Source of the DNA: Pelagicoccus sp. SDUM812002
GTDB lineage: Bacteria > Verrucomicrobiota > Verrucomicrobiia > Opitutales > Opitutaceae
Assembly (NCBI RefSeq): GCF_031127835.1
Contig: NZ_JARXHX010000005.1
Location: forward strand, 124,001 to 188,000
Reading direction: 5' to 3'
Length of the DNA: 64,000 bases
The translations under genes and the position numbers were made by a program. Positions 26,842 through 35,388 of this stretch are shown in pieces (within the stretch, counting starts at the first letter, position 1; the number at the start of each line of letters is the position of its first letter). The notes under the pieces are model-generated. The model made no database searches. It was given only the letters and a program-made list of their open reading frames with translations, and was not told the origin of the DNA.

Positions 26842-27938
26842 TATTTTGGGTCCGGTTTTTGGGCTTCGGGCTGCGGAGTAGGGGCGGTCTCGCTTGGAGT
26901 GGGCTCCGGCTTGGTCTGAAGGGGCTGTTGCGGACCGGGTGGAACCGGTCCCTCTAGAAGGTGTTGGTCGACTTCTTCCCAAGAGCGGCGGGTGGCGGCT
27001 AGGAAGACGTCCTCGAGGGGGGCCATCTTACGGCGAAGGGAGCGGGTGCGTAGGTGGGGATGGACGCTGAGTGTCTTGAAGAGTTTCTCGCCGTAGTCGC
27101 ATTTGTCTTTGATCCGAATTTCGGCGGTGGCAAAGCCGTCGGCGTCGTGGTCGGAGATGCGTTCGATGAGAAGCTCGGGAGCGATGGTGGCGAGCGCGGC
27201 TTCCAGTTCTTTGTTGGTGCCGTGGATTTCCACCTCGTAGGTCGTGTGGTCGATGAAGGTATCGCGGAGTTCGGCTGGCGAGCCTTGGCCTACGATCTTG
27301 CCGTGGTTGATGATGATGATCTGGTCGCAGGTCATCTCGATCTCGGGCAGGATGTGAGAAGATATGATGACGGTCATTCGTCCGCGGAGGGAGGCGATGA
27401 GGTCACGGATGAGGATGACTTGGTGGGGATCGAGTCCGATAGTCGGCTCGTCCATGATGATGACCTCGGGATTTGCCAGGATGGCGTCGGCGATGCCCAC
27501 GCGTTGGCGAAAGCCTTTGGAGAGCTTTCCGATGATACGGTCCTGAGCGCGGAGGAGGTCGCAGCTTTCGAGCGCTTGGTTGATGGCGCGGCGTCGTTTG
27601 GAGAAGGGGATCTCCTTCATCTTTGCCCGGTACTTGAGGTACTCTCGTACGCGCAGGTCGAGGGGTAGCGGGTTGTTTTCCGGCATGTAGCCGATGCGCC
27701 GTTTGATGTAGTGAGGATCGGCTGCGACGGGCACGCCGCAGATCTTTGCTATTCCTGAGGTGGCGCGGTTGTAGCCGGTGAGAATGCGCATGGTGGTCGA
27801 CTTGCCGGCGCCGTTGGGGCCGAGGAAGCCGACGATTTGCCCTTTTTCAACTTTGAAGCTGATGCCGTTGACGGCGTCGATCTTGCCAAAGCGCTTGTGG
27901 AGCTGCTCGACTTCGATGGTGTGCTTTGGGGTGGTCAA
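26841..27938 (-). CDS. ABC transporter ATP-binding protein (GldA-like)
   Basis: 365 residues. Walker A GPNGAGKST near 40-48, Q-loop in YMPENNPL, signature LSKGFRQRVG, Walker B VIIMDEPT and the H-loop at SSHILPE. A C-terminal accessory domain follows, then a 45-residue Pro/Gln/Glu-rich tail (about 318-365) unusual for this family. First gene of the operon, followed by permease, GldG-like, DUF4340 and AsmA-like genes. The arrangement suggests that the complex exports or moves an envelope component. Confidence 0.92.
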   Translation of the reverse strand: MTTPKHTIEVEQLHKRFGKIDAVNGISFKVEKGQIVGFLGPNGAGKSTTMRILTGYNRATSGIAKICGVPVAADPHYIKRRIGYMPENNPLPLDLRVREYLKYRAKMKEIPFSKRRRAINQALESCDLLRAQDRIIGKLSKGFRQRVGIADAILANPEVIIMDEPTIGLDPHQVILIRDLIASLRGRMTVIISSHILPEIEMTCDQIIIINHGKIVGQGSPAELRDTFIDHTTYEVEIHGTNKELEAALATIAPELLIERISDHDADGFATAEIRIKDKCDYGEKLFKTLSVHPHLRTRSLRRKMAPLEDVFLAATRRSWEEVDQHLLEGPVPPGPQQPLQTKPEPTPSETAPTPQPEAQKPDPK

Positions 27939-28167
27939 TTCGATGGGCTGGTTCGTGGTGATACGAAGGGGACATTGAAAGACGGGGTTTTCTCCAGTCG
28001 CAATATCAATGATGCGCTTTTTACGTTCTTAAGGCTTCAGGACGAAGGAGTTGGATTGGTGAATGCCGTGACGGGCTTAACGAAAAAGGAGAGGACGCGG
28101 CTCCATTGCTTGAGTGGCTTGCTTTAAGATTTGAATAAGTGGGTGGGAGGGCGTTTGTTTTTGGCTT

Positions 28168-28689
28168 ATGGAAAGCCCCATCGTCATGTCTGTTATCGGT
28201 CCGGATCGTCCGGGCTTGGTGGAACTTATCGCATCGACCGTGAAAGCGGCAGGCGGGAATTGGCTCGAGAGTCGCATGTGCAATCTGGGCGGGCAATTTG
28301 CGGGCATCTTGCGGGTGCGTGCGGCTGAGGGGCGGCGCGATGAGCTGCTGGCAGCGGTAGCGGCCTTGGAGGCGAAGGGTCTGAGCGTGGTGGTGAAGGA
28401 CGCGAATGGGGAGGCGAGCGGCGATTGCCACGAGGTCGCGATCATCGAAATAGTGGGCAACGACCGTCCAGGGATCGTCAGCCAGATTTCGAATGCGTTC
28501 GCGAAGCGTTCGGTGAATGTGGAGGAACTCACGACGGAGTGTCGCAGCGCTCCGATGTCTGGAGAGCCGCTTTTCGAGGCGCGGGCTCGGGTTTGCCTCC
28601 CAGCGGATTGCGATGTGGCAGACTTGCGGAGCGATTTAGAGCTTATAGCGGCGGACCTGATGGTCGATGTAAGCTTCGGTTCTGATTAA
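28168..28689 (+). CDS. GcvR-like tandem ACT-domain protein
   Basis: 173 residues made of two ACT domains: first at about 5-80 (MSVIGPDRPGLVELIAS), second at about 90-170 (IIEIVGNDRPGIVSQISNAFAKRSVNVEELTTECRSAPMSG, here given in part). The conserved 'G-x-D-R-P-G' turns of both domains are intact. GcvR in proteobacteria is a glycine-cleavage regulator acting on GcvA; no gcv genes or GcvA are nearby, so its partner here is not known. Confidence 0.88.
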   Translation: MESPIVMSVIGPDRPGLVELIASTVKAAGGNWLESRMCNLGGQFAGILRVRAAEGRRDELLAAVAALEAKGLSVVVKDANGEASGDCHEVAIIEIVGNDRPGIVSQISNAFAKRSVNVEELTTECRSAPMSGEPLFEARARVCLPADCDVADLRSDLELIAADLMVDVSFGSD

Positions 28690-28706
28690 TCTTTAAAGAA
28701 TAAGAA

Positions 28707-29126
28707 ATGATGAGGGGATTGGGAATTCGTAGTGTTTTCAGAGGCGTCGTAGCAGTGGCGGCCCTATTGGCAGTAAGCTTTGTCCGGGCGGAGGAAAAGC
28801 CCGCTTGGGACATCACGGTGAGTGAGAACGAGCTCGCGACTTTCGAGGCGGTGCAGCTCCACCCTAAGGAAAAGGGGTGGTTGCTAACGTGTCGCATGCG
28901 CGTGAAGTCGCTCAATTTCATCGAGCCGATTTCGGAAATAGATTTTGTGGGCCTAAACGTCGAGGAGGAAGAGGTTTGGGAAAAAAGCCATACGGTGCGC
29001 CGGAAGGATTTCGATGCGGCTTATGGGGGCGGCCGCAACCAGTTCCTGCGCGTCTTTTTGAATGGTGTACCTGCCGAGGTCGTGACCGTGGAATTGCGTT
29101 ACGGGCTTGAAGAGCATTCAGAGTAG
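28707..29126 (+). CDS. Small secreted protein of unknown function
   Basis: 139 residues. Signal peptide VFRGVVAVAALLAVSFVRAEE. The mature part is beta-rich, with Glu/Lys-rich loops and two Trp; no known family was recognised. It follows the GcvR-like gene by 17 bases on the same strand, so the two are probably cotranscribed. Confidence 0.7.
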   Translation: MMRGLGIRSVFRGVVAVAALLAVSFVRAEEKPAWDITVSENELATFEAVQLHPKEKGWLLTCRMRVKSLNFIEPISEIDFVGLNVEEEEVWEKSHTVRRKDFDAAYGGGRNQFLRVFLNGVPAEVVTVELRYGLEEHSE

Positions 29127-29280
29127 CCGAGTATTTTTGAGGTTTATTGGTATAAACTTGTAGGACTTAGCTATTTACCGGTGTTTGCACCTTTGTAGCC
29201 TTGTGTTCCGCAAGGCTGCTCTCGTTTATTGAGAGCGTCGTCCCGTTTTTTTCCTCCCGACTGCCCCCTTGTTTTAATCG

Positions 29281-31083
29281 ATGGATCTCCACGCCATAGA
29301 CTTGTCTTTGATTGTCCTGTATTTGGTTTTGGTTTTGGCGTTTGGAGTGGTGATGCGGCGCAGGGCAGGGGCGAGCTTGGAATCGTATTTTCTGGGTAGC
29401 CGCAAGGTGCCTTGGTACCTGCTCGGCGTTTCCAATGCGTCCTCAATGTTCGATATCGCTGGCACGATGTGGCTGGTTTCGGTGGTGTTTATCTACGGGG
29501 CAAAAGGGGCGTGGTTGCCGTGGCTTTGGCCGACCTACAACCAAGTTTTCTTGATGGTCTACCTCTCCCAGTGGGTGAGGCGGTCCGGCGCTTTGACCGG
29601 CGCGGATTGGATGACGACGCGTTTCAAAAATCCCGTGGGGCTGGAGATGGCTCGCATGGTTCTAGTGGTTTTCGCCCTGCTGAGCGTGGTGAGTTTCTCG
29701 GCCTACGCGTTCAAGGGACTAGCTGGGTTTGCTTCGATTTTCTTGCCCGATACCTTCGAGCCGACGACGTACGCTTTTTTCTTGATCGCGGTATCGCTAC
29801 TGTACGCGACCTTGGGAGGGATCCGAAGCGTGATCTTCACGGACATCGTCCAGTTTTCGCTGCTGGTCGCGATATCGGTGGTGATTGGCTACTACGCGAT
29901 GACCTTCACCTCAGCGGAGTCGATAGCGGCGGTCACACCGGAGGGATGGAAGAGTGTATGGTTTGGGCGAGAGCTGGATCTGGACTGGAGCGGATTGCTG
30001 CCGCAGCTCAACGACATCATCCAGCTGCAGGGCTACGAGCTGTTTTTTCCCTTCTTCATGATGATGATGCTCAAGGGTGTGCTCGTGAGCGTGGCCGGGC
30101 CGGCCCCGAATTTCGATATGCAGCGTTTGTTGGCGACGCGTAATCCGCGGGAAGCGGCATTGATGAGTAGCGTCGTTTCCTTGGCCCTGTTTCCGCGCTG
30201 GATCTTGGTGACTGGGATCGTGGTGCTAGGACTGGTCTATTACTCGACGGACTTGCGGTTGCAGGATCCCGCATTCGACTATGAGTTGGTATTGCCGCAT
30301 GTGATCAGCGAATTCGTACCGATCGGTTTGAAGGGACTTATCATCGTGGGCTTTTTGGCCGCCTTCATGTCGACCTTCGATTCTACTATCAACGCGGGTG
30401 CGGCCTACCTCGTGAATGACGTCTACAAGCACTATTTCCGCCCGAACGAGTCTCAAGGGAGCTACGTGAAGCTTTGCTACCTCGCTTCCTTCCTGGTGGT
30501 CGCTCTAGGAGTGGGGATCAGCATTTTCATGGACAGCATCAACGATATCATGGGTTGGATCGTGGGCGGTCTTTGGGGCGGGTATGCGGCCCCGAACATC
30601 CTGAAGTGGCACTGGTGGCGTTTCAATGGAGTGGGCTATTTTTGCGGAATGCTCGGGGGCATCCTCAGCTCCGTCGTCTTTCCGGAGCTCTTTCCGCAGT
30701 TTTCGTTTATCCAACTCTTTCCGGTCATCTTCGTCGTCTCGCTCGTATCGGCAGTCGTAGGAAGCTTGAGTTCGCGTCCGGAGGACATGGATACGCTTTG
30801 CTCCTTCTATCGGAAGGTGCACCCATGGGGAGTCTGGGGGCCGGTCATCGAAGTGGTTCGCAAGGACAAGCCGAGTATCGAAGCAAACAAGGATTGGCCG
30901 CGACACATCTTCAACATCGTGGTGGGCATTGTTTGGCATTTCATGCTCGTGATCATCCCGCTCTTCCTCGTGATTCGCGAATACAAGCCCATGTGGATTT
31001 GCACGGGGATCTTCTTCGTGACGAGTTATGTGCTCAAGCGAACTTGGCTGGATCCGCTGAATCGCGAGAAAGAGCCAAGCTGA
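29281..31083 (+). CDS. Sodium:solute symporter family transporter
   Basis: 600 residues of the SSSF/LeuT-fold family with 13-14 predicted membrane helices. Family marks: LESYFLGSRKVPWYLLGVSNASS near the N-terminus (the 'G-x-R-x-x-x-W' segment), GADWMTTRF, ATLGGIRSVIFTDIVQF (the sodium-site helix region with the conserved 'GG-x-R-x-V-x-x-T-D-x-x-Q' motif), and FLAAFMSTFDSTINAGAAYLVND. The C-terminus extends through two extra helices after residue 500. The transported solute cannot be named; neighbouring genes do not identify it. Confidence 0.92.
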   Translation: MDLHAIDLSLIVLYLVLVLAFGVVMRRRAGASLESYFLGSRKVPWYLLGVSNASSMFDIAGTMWLVSVVFIYGAKGAWLPWLWPTYNQVFLMVYLSQWVRRSGALTGADWMTTRFKNPVGLEMARMVLVVFALLSVVSFSAYAFKGLAGFASIFLPDTFEPTTYAFFLIAVSLLYATLGGIRSVIFTDIVQFSLLVAISVVIGYYAMTFTSAESIAAVTPEGWKSVWFGRELDLDWSGLLPQLNDIIQLQGYELFFPFFMMMMLKGVLVSVAGPAPNFDMQRLLATRNPREAALMSSVVSLALFPRWILVTGIVVLGLVYYSTDLRLQDPAFDYELVLPHVISEFVPIGLKGLIIVGFLAAFMSTFDSTINAGAAYLVNDVYKHYFRPNESQGSYVKLCYLASFLVVALGVGISIFMDSINDIMGWIVGGLWGGYAAPNILKWHWWRFNGVGYFCGMLGGILSSVVFPELFPQFSFIQLFPVIFVVSLVSAVVGSLSSRPEDMDTLCSFYRKVHPWGVWGPVIEVVRKDKPSIEANKDWPRHIFNIVVGIVWHFMLVIIPLFLVIREYKPMWICTGIFFVTSYVLKRTWLDPLNREKEPS

Positions 31084-31300
31084 GGGAGCTTTTAGGCCTT
31101 AGAGCCCCTCGCTAGGGCCGGAAGCAACCTGTCCCGAGAAGGGTGAAGGGGCGTGTGGAAGTCTGGGGTTTCGCTCACCGCCCCATGTGCCCTGTGACGC
31201 ATCCCGTCCGAGTGGCAGGTTCGGAGTGGTACACCGTTTATGCGGTAGTCCGCCTAGTAGCTCGCTAGCTACGGGAGACGGGTTTCCCCAAAAGTAGTAG
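31084..31300 (+). ncRNA. Candidate structured non-coding RNA (unidentified)
   Basis: No supported gene. On the plus strand there are several exact stems: GGCCTTAG/CTAGGGCC (31095-31102 with 31112-31119, one G-U), GGGGCG/CGCCCC around 31148-31184, AACCTG/CAGGTT (31126-31131 with 31216-31221), CCCGTC/GACGGG (31203-31208 with 31277-31282) and GTAGCT/AGCTAC (31257-31262 with 31267-31272). The third and fourth cross each other, as in a pseudoknot. The ends (CTTTTAGG and CCCCAAAAG) can also pair. I do not recognise 6S, SRP, RNase P, tmRNA or a known riboswitch; it could also be a mobile-element relic. Confidence 0.4.
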
Positions 31301-31373
31301 TTTGTTCAAATTCCTCCGCAAAGCTGAGTATCACCACGAGCCGGGCAGTTTTTTTACAGGGGTGGATGACCTG

Positions 31374-31408
31374 CGGCCAAGCGAACGCATTTTGCGTGAG
31401 CTTGGCCG
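31374..31408. repeat. Strong hairpin upstream of pntA1
   Basis: CGGCCAAGC / GCTTGGCCG perfect 9-base stem, two mismatched bases each side, then ACGCA / TGCGT with a TTT loop. It ends at 31408, 181 bases before the pntA1 start. No T-run follows on either strand, so it is more likely a regulatory structure than a terminator. Confidence 0.6.
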
Positions 31409-31589
31409 TTTCGTTGCTCATTTTTCTTGGGATCAAGTCGGTGAAGGGCGGCAGCGGCCTCCAAATTTATCGTTCAAGAGAATTAGGATAGGTAATATGC
31501 CATATCGCTCGCGCTAAGATCTTTAACTATCACATTTACTGATAGCTGGATTGAATTGATTTCATGAATCTTATGACCACCTTTTCAGC

Positions 31590-32717
31590 ATGCGTGTATT
31601 CGTTCCCTCTGAAATCTCTGAAACGGAAAAACGCGTCGCACTTATTCCAGAATCCGTAAAGCGTCTCGTCGGTCTCGGCCTCGAGGTCGTGGTAGAATCG
31701 GGAGCCGGCGCGGCGAGCTATTACCTTGACGAAGACTACTCTGCGGCGGGCGCCAGCATCTCGAGCGATCGGGCGGCGGAGATCGCCGCAGCTGACATGG
31801 TGCTGCGCCTGAGCAAGCCGAGCATGGATGAAGCGACGGGTCAGAAAAGCGGTTCGTGGTCGATCGGATTTCTGGATCCGTTCAATGAAGGCCAGCTGCT
31901 CGATGCCTTTGCCCAAAGAGGCGTTACTGCGGTGAGCATGGAGATGATACCTCGGACTACGCTCGCCCAGAAGATGGACGGTCTCAGTTCGCAGGCGAAT
32001 CTCGCTGGTTACTTCGCGGTGGTGAAAGCGGCAGAGCGTCTCAACCGTATTTTGCCGATGATGATGACGCCGGCGGGCACCATTTCCCCAGCTCGCGTTT
32101 TCGTAATTGGCGTAGGTGTGGCTGGCTTGCAGGCCATCGCGACTGCCAAGCGCCTCGGCGCTCGGGTGGATGCCTTCGACACGCGACCCGTGGTCGAAGA
32201 GCAGGTAAAGTCATTGGGAGCGAAGTTCGTGAAGATCGACCTCGGCGAGGTTGGCCAAACTGAACAAGGCTACGCCAAGGAGCTTACCGACGAACAAAAG
32301 GAGATGCAGAAGGCGGGCATGGCCAAGGCCTGCGCGCAGTCGGACATCGTGATCACGACGGCGAAGCTATTTGGTCGCAAGGCGCCGCTGATCGTCGACC
32401 AGCGGATGCTCGATGGCATGAAGCATGGTAGCATCGTGGTGGACCTCGCAGTCGAGTCCGGCGGAAATGTCGAAGGCTCGAAGCTGGATGAGGAAGTGGT
32501 GACGACCAATGGCGTACGAATCCTCGGAATCGGAAAGTTCGAATGCGGCGTCGCTGCTCATGCGAGTCAAATGTATTCGTCAAACGTATACAGCTTCATC
32601 GAGCACTTTTGGGATCAGGAATCGAAGTCGATCAAGAGCGATCTTGCCGACGAAATTCTCAAAGGCTGTGTAATAACCCAAGGCGGCTCCATCGTACACG
32701 AGCGATTCGCTAAGTAA
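31590..32717 (+). CDS. pntA1: NAD(P) transhydrogenase subunit alpha, part 1
   Basis: 375 residues, the NAD(H)-binding domain I of proton-translocating transhydrogenase. Residues 1-140 are AlaDH/PNT N-terminal (VFVPSEISETEKRVALIPESV; VESGAGAASYYLDEDY). Residues 165-185 hold the Rossmann glycine motif in ARVFVIGVGVAGLQAIATAKRLGARV. Start at the ATG 31590. The enzyme couples hydride transfer between NADH and NADP+ to proton movement. It is the first gene of pntA1-pntA2-pntB; the alpha subunit is split in two, as in many bacteria. Confidence 0.95.
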   Translation: MRVFVPSEISETEKRVALIPESVKRLVGLGLEVVVESGAGAASYYLDEDYSAAGASISSDRAAEIAAADMVLRLSKPSMDEATGQKSGSWSIGFLDPFNEGQLLDAFAQRGVTAVSMEMIPRTTLAQKMDGLSSQANLAGYFAVVKAAERLNRILPMMMTPAGTISPARVFVIGVGVAGLQAIATAKRLGARVDAFDTRPVVEEQVKSLGAKFVKIDLGEVGQTEQGYAKELTDEQKEMQKAGMAKACAQSDIVITTAKLFGRKAPLIVDQRMLDGMKHGSIVVDLAVESGGNVEGSKLDEEVVTTNGVRILGIGKFECGVAAHASQMYSSNVYSFIEHFWDQESKSIKSDLADEILKGCVITQGGSIVHERFAK

Positions 32718-32752
32718 CCTCACCACGGCATTAAGCAAAAACTGGATACATC

Positions 32753-33037
32753 ATGGATCTAATACTATTATTTTTCATATTCGTGCTCGCGGCTTTTCTC
32801 GGTCTGGAGCTGATCAGCAAGGTGCCCTCGCAGTTGCACACGCCCCTCATGTCCGGATCGAATGCGATCTCTGGAATTACGGTGGTGGGGGCTTTGCTCG
32901 CTATTCGCGCCGAGGAGCAAGGTACGATGGGTACGGTACTGGGAGTCGCCGCTTTGATTTTCGCCACGGTCAACGTGGTGGGTGGTTATGTGGTGACCGA
33001 TCGCATGCTGCAGATGTTCAAGAAAAAGGGAAAGTAA
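32753..33037 (+). CDS. pntA2: NAD(P) transhydrogenase subunit alpha, part 2
   Basis: 94 residues, almost all hydrophobic: membrane segments at LILLFFIFVLAAFLGLELI, ITVVGALLAIRAEEQ-flanked helix, and VLGVAALIFATVNVVGGYVV. The conserved LISKVPSQLHTPLMSGSNAISGI is the transhydrogenase domain II motif. It follows pntA1 by 35 bases and precedes pntB by 6. It contributes half of the proton channel. Confidence 0.95.
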   Translation: MDLILLFFIFVLAAFLGLELISKVPSQLHTPLMSGSNAISGITVVGALLAIRAEEQGTMGTVLGVAALIFATVNVVGGYVVTDRMLQMFKKKGK

Positions 33038-33043
33038 GCAGCC

Positions 33044-34459
33044 ATGGAAGCGAACGATCTTATCAATTTAGCGTACGTGGTTGCGGCCACGCTCTTTGTA
33101 TTCGGCATCAAGATGCTAGGATCCGCCGATACGGCGCGACGCGGCAATCTTGTTTCCGGCATGGGTATGCTTCTCGCGGTGGTGGTAACGCTGCTCGCGG
33201 ATGGCTTGGACTACACTTGGATTTTGGGCGGCTTGATCGTGGGCAGCGCCATCGGTTTGGTGGCGGCGCGCATGGTCAAGATGACCGCCATGCCTGAGCT
33301 GGTGGCTCTCTTCAACGGTTTTGGCGGACTCGCTAGTCTGCTGGTTGCGTGGGCGGAGTTTGAGAAAATCCGCGGTATTGGTTGGGACGTCTACGAGCTT
33401 GAGATGCAGTCCAATCCGACTTTTAGCGGCTTCGTTATCTACGCGGCCATGTTGATCGGCGGTGTTACGTTCACTGGTTCGCTTTTCGCATACGGGAAGC
33501 TTTCTGGAAAGCTCAGCGGTAGCGCGATCGTCTTTGGCGGTCAAAAGGCTCTGAACATTTTGCTGCTCATCTCGATTCTTGGAGTTGGCGCGGTATTCGC
33601 GTGGAGCTCCGATCTCGAACTCGCGCACAAGTTGTTTCTCACGGGTGTTGGGCTTGCACTTCTCTTTGGTGTCATGGGTGTGATGCCGATCGGTGGGGGC
33701 GACATGCCAGTGGTGATATCGCTGCTCAACAGTTTGTCCGGTGTTGCGGCTTCGGCGGCTGGCTTTGTCATCTACAATAACGTCTTGATCGTGGCCGGCT
33801 GTTTGGTCGGGGCCAGTGGGTTGATCCTGACGGTCATCATGTGCAAGGCCATGAATCGCACGCTTGGAAACGTACTCTTCAGCGGCTTCGGCGCGGCCAG
33901 CGGCGGTGCTGACGACGGTGATGACCGAGAGCCCAAAGCGATAAGCGTGGAAGATGCGTTCTACGTTCTCGAAGCGGCCAGCTCTGTGATGTTCATTCCG
34001 GGATACGGGATGGCGGTTGCCCAAGCTCAGCACGTAGTTAAGGAACTTGCAGAGTTGCTTGAGGAAAATGGCTGCGAAGCGAATTTTGCCATCCATCCCG
34101 TAGCGGGCCGTATGCCAGGTCATATGAACGTGCTCCTCGCAGAAGCGGACGTAGAGTACGAGAAGCTGCTAGAAATGGATACAGTCAATCCGATGATGCC
34201 GACCGTCGACGTGGCGATCGTTATCGGAGCGAATGACGTAGTCAACCCAGCTGCAGCGGACGATCCTCAGAGTCCGATCTACGGGATGCCGATCATCGAG
34301 GCTCATCATGCGAAGACGGTTTTCATCCTCAAACGCGGCCAAGGCAAAGGCTTCTCCGGCTTGGTGAACAAGCTCTTCGTAATGGAGAATTCTCGCATGA
34401 TTTACGGCGACGCGAAGGCTACCATTTCCTCGCTGGTCAACGAGCTGAAAGGTTCGTAA
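33044..34459 (+). CDS. pntB: NAD(P) transhydrogenase subunit beta
   Basis: 471 residues: about nine membrane helices in the N-terminal 260 (domain II), then the NADP(H)-binding domain III from about 290. Domain III features FIPGYGMAVAQAQHVVKELAE (glycine-rich motif), HPVAGRMPGHMNVLLAEADV (conserved RMPGHMNVLLAEA), NPMMPTVDVAIVIGANDVVNP and the C-terminal GQGKGFSGLVNKLF. Complete, with all known nucleotide-binding motifs. The last gene of the pnt operon. Confidence 0.96.
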   Translation: MEANDLINLAYVVAATLFVFGIKMLGSADTARRGNLVSGMGMLLAVVVTLLADGLDYTWILGGLIVGSAIGLVAARMVKMTAMPELVALFNGFGGLASLLVAWAEFEKIRGIGWDVYELEMQSNPTFSGFVIYAAMLIGGVTFTGSLFAYGKLSGKLSGSAIVFGGQKALNILLLISILGVGAVFAWSSDLELAHKLFLTGVGLALLFGVMGVMPIGGGDMPVVISLLNSLSGVAASAAGFVIYNNVLIVAGCLVGASGLILTVIMCKAMNRTLGNVLFSGFGAASGGADDGDDREPKAISVEDAFYVLEAASSVMFIPGYGMAVAQAQHVVKELAELLEENGCEANFAIHPVAGRMPGHMNVLLAEADVEYEKLLEMDTVNPMMPTVDVAIVIGANDVVNPAAADDPQSPIYGMPIIEAHHAKTVFILKRGQGKGFSGLVNKLFVMENSRMIYGDAKATISSLVNELKGS

Positions 34460-34486
34460 GCGCAAGCAAGTGTAAACAATTTAGTC

Positions 34487-34515
34487 AGGACAGGTCGGGA
34501 GGCCTGTCCTTTTTT
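34487..34515 (+). terminator. Intrinsic terminator of pnt operon
   Basis: AGGACAGG / CCTGTCCT stem with an 8-base loop and a T-run, 27 bases after the pntB stop codon. Confidence 0.92.
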
Positions 34516-34527
34516 CGTGGTGCAAAG

Positions 34528-35388
34528 CTATTCAAGTGAGATCTGCGGGCTCCATTCGAGCCAGTCATCGTCGAGTTCTGGATACAAAGGAAATTCGGTG
34601 TTTGCGGGGGCGAGGTCTGCCAGTTCGTCGCCGTCGTCCGGAGTTGCGAACATAATTCCGCCAGCGAGCACTGACTGGAGCGAGTCTGTATGGATCTTGG
34701 CACCAAGAAGCCCGACTTTCATGGCGATTCCGCTAGCGTTCCAAAAGACGCTGTCGGTACGTACCAGCTTGTCGTAGGGCGAGTTGACTAAAATCTTTAC
34801 CAAGACTGCTGTGGCGTCGGGAGCCAGCAATGTATCCACAACCTCACCGACCTTGTACTGGCGATAGAGGACTGGCGAGCCCGGCTTTAAGGATCCCAGC
34901 TGGGAGACGCGGAGGGTGTAGTGGTAACCCAGCTCGCTGCCTTTAAGTGGAGCGCGCTTCTCAGCAGTGAATTCTTTTTGGGTGGGGCCGACTCCCGGGG
35001 TAACTTGAATGGTAGGTCCACTGATGAGTGTGCCTAATCCACGGATTCCCTCTATTCCGATTTCGGGACGCAGTATCCAGAATTTGGAACCATCTCTCGC
35101 GAGTCCTTTAGCCGATTTCTGTAGGCTGACGACCGCTTCGACTCTATTGAGGTCAGGGCTCAGTCGCACGGATTCGACGATTCCGACATTGACACCCTTG
35201 TGCTGCAATACGGTCTTGCCGGCCTCGATGCCAGCTCCGTCTCCGAAGAGGATGGTAATTTGAGGACCTTGTCCGCCGACCTCTTTCATTATCATATATC
35301 CGCCTACTAAGAGGGCGATGAGTGGCACCATCCAGACGAGGAGGGCGTTGGGTGCAGGATGTCTCTCTTGGTTGGCTTCTTGTTTCAT
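34528..35388 (-). CDS. PqiB/MlaD-type MCE protein
   Basis: 286 residues. One membrane helix (LVWMVPLIALLVGGYMIM) near residues 18-35, then two MCE-like domains: one at about 42-135 (FGDGAGIEAGKTVLQHKGVNVGIV), a second at about 155-245 (GSLKPGSPVLYRQYKVGEVVDTL). Typical PqiB is longer with three MCE domains, so this is a short version. MCE proteins form periplasmic tubes that move lipids between membranes. It overlaps the upstream PqiA-like gene by 4 bases (ATGA), so the pair is probably cotranslated. Confidence 0.85.
   Translation of the reverse strand: MKQEANQERHPAPNALLVWMVPLIALLVGGYMIMKEVGGQGPQITILFGDGAGIEAGKTVLQHKGVNVGIVESVRLSPDLNRVEAVVSLQKSAKGLARDGSKFWILRPEIGIEGIRGLGTLISGPTIQVTPGVGPTQKEFTAEKRAPLKGSELGYHYTLRVSQLGSLKPGSPVLYRQYKVGEVVDTLLAPDATAVLVKILVNSPYDKLVRTDSVFWNASGIAMKVGLLGAKIHTDSLQSVLAGGIMFATPDDGDELADLAPANTEFPLYPELDDDWLEWSPQISLE

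Noticed and set aside
31215-31235. tRNA-like T-arm (GGTTCGGA)
   Set aside because: No matching acceptor, D or anticodon arms could be drawn around it.
31084-31300. SRP RNA, 6S RNA, RNase P RNA or cobalamin riboswitch
   Set aside because: GGGCCGGAAGCAACC looked like the SRP tetraloop region, but the closing half of that stem is missing and its 5' side pairs elsewhere. None of the conserved RNase P, tmRNA or cobalamin motifs is present.
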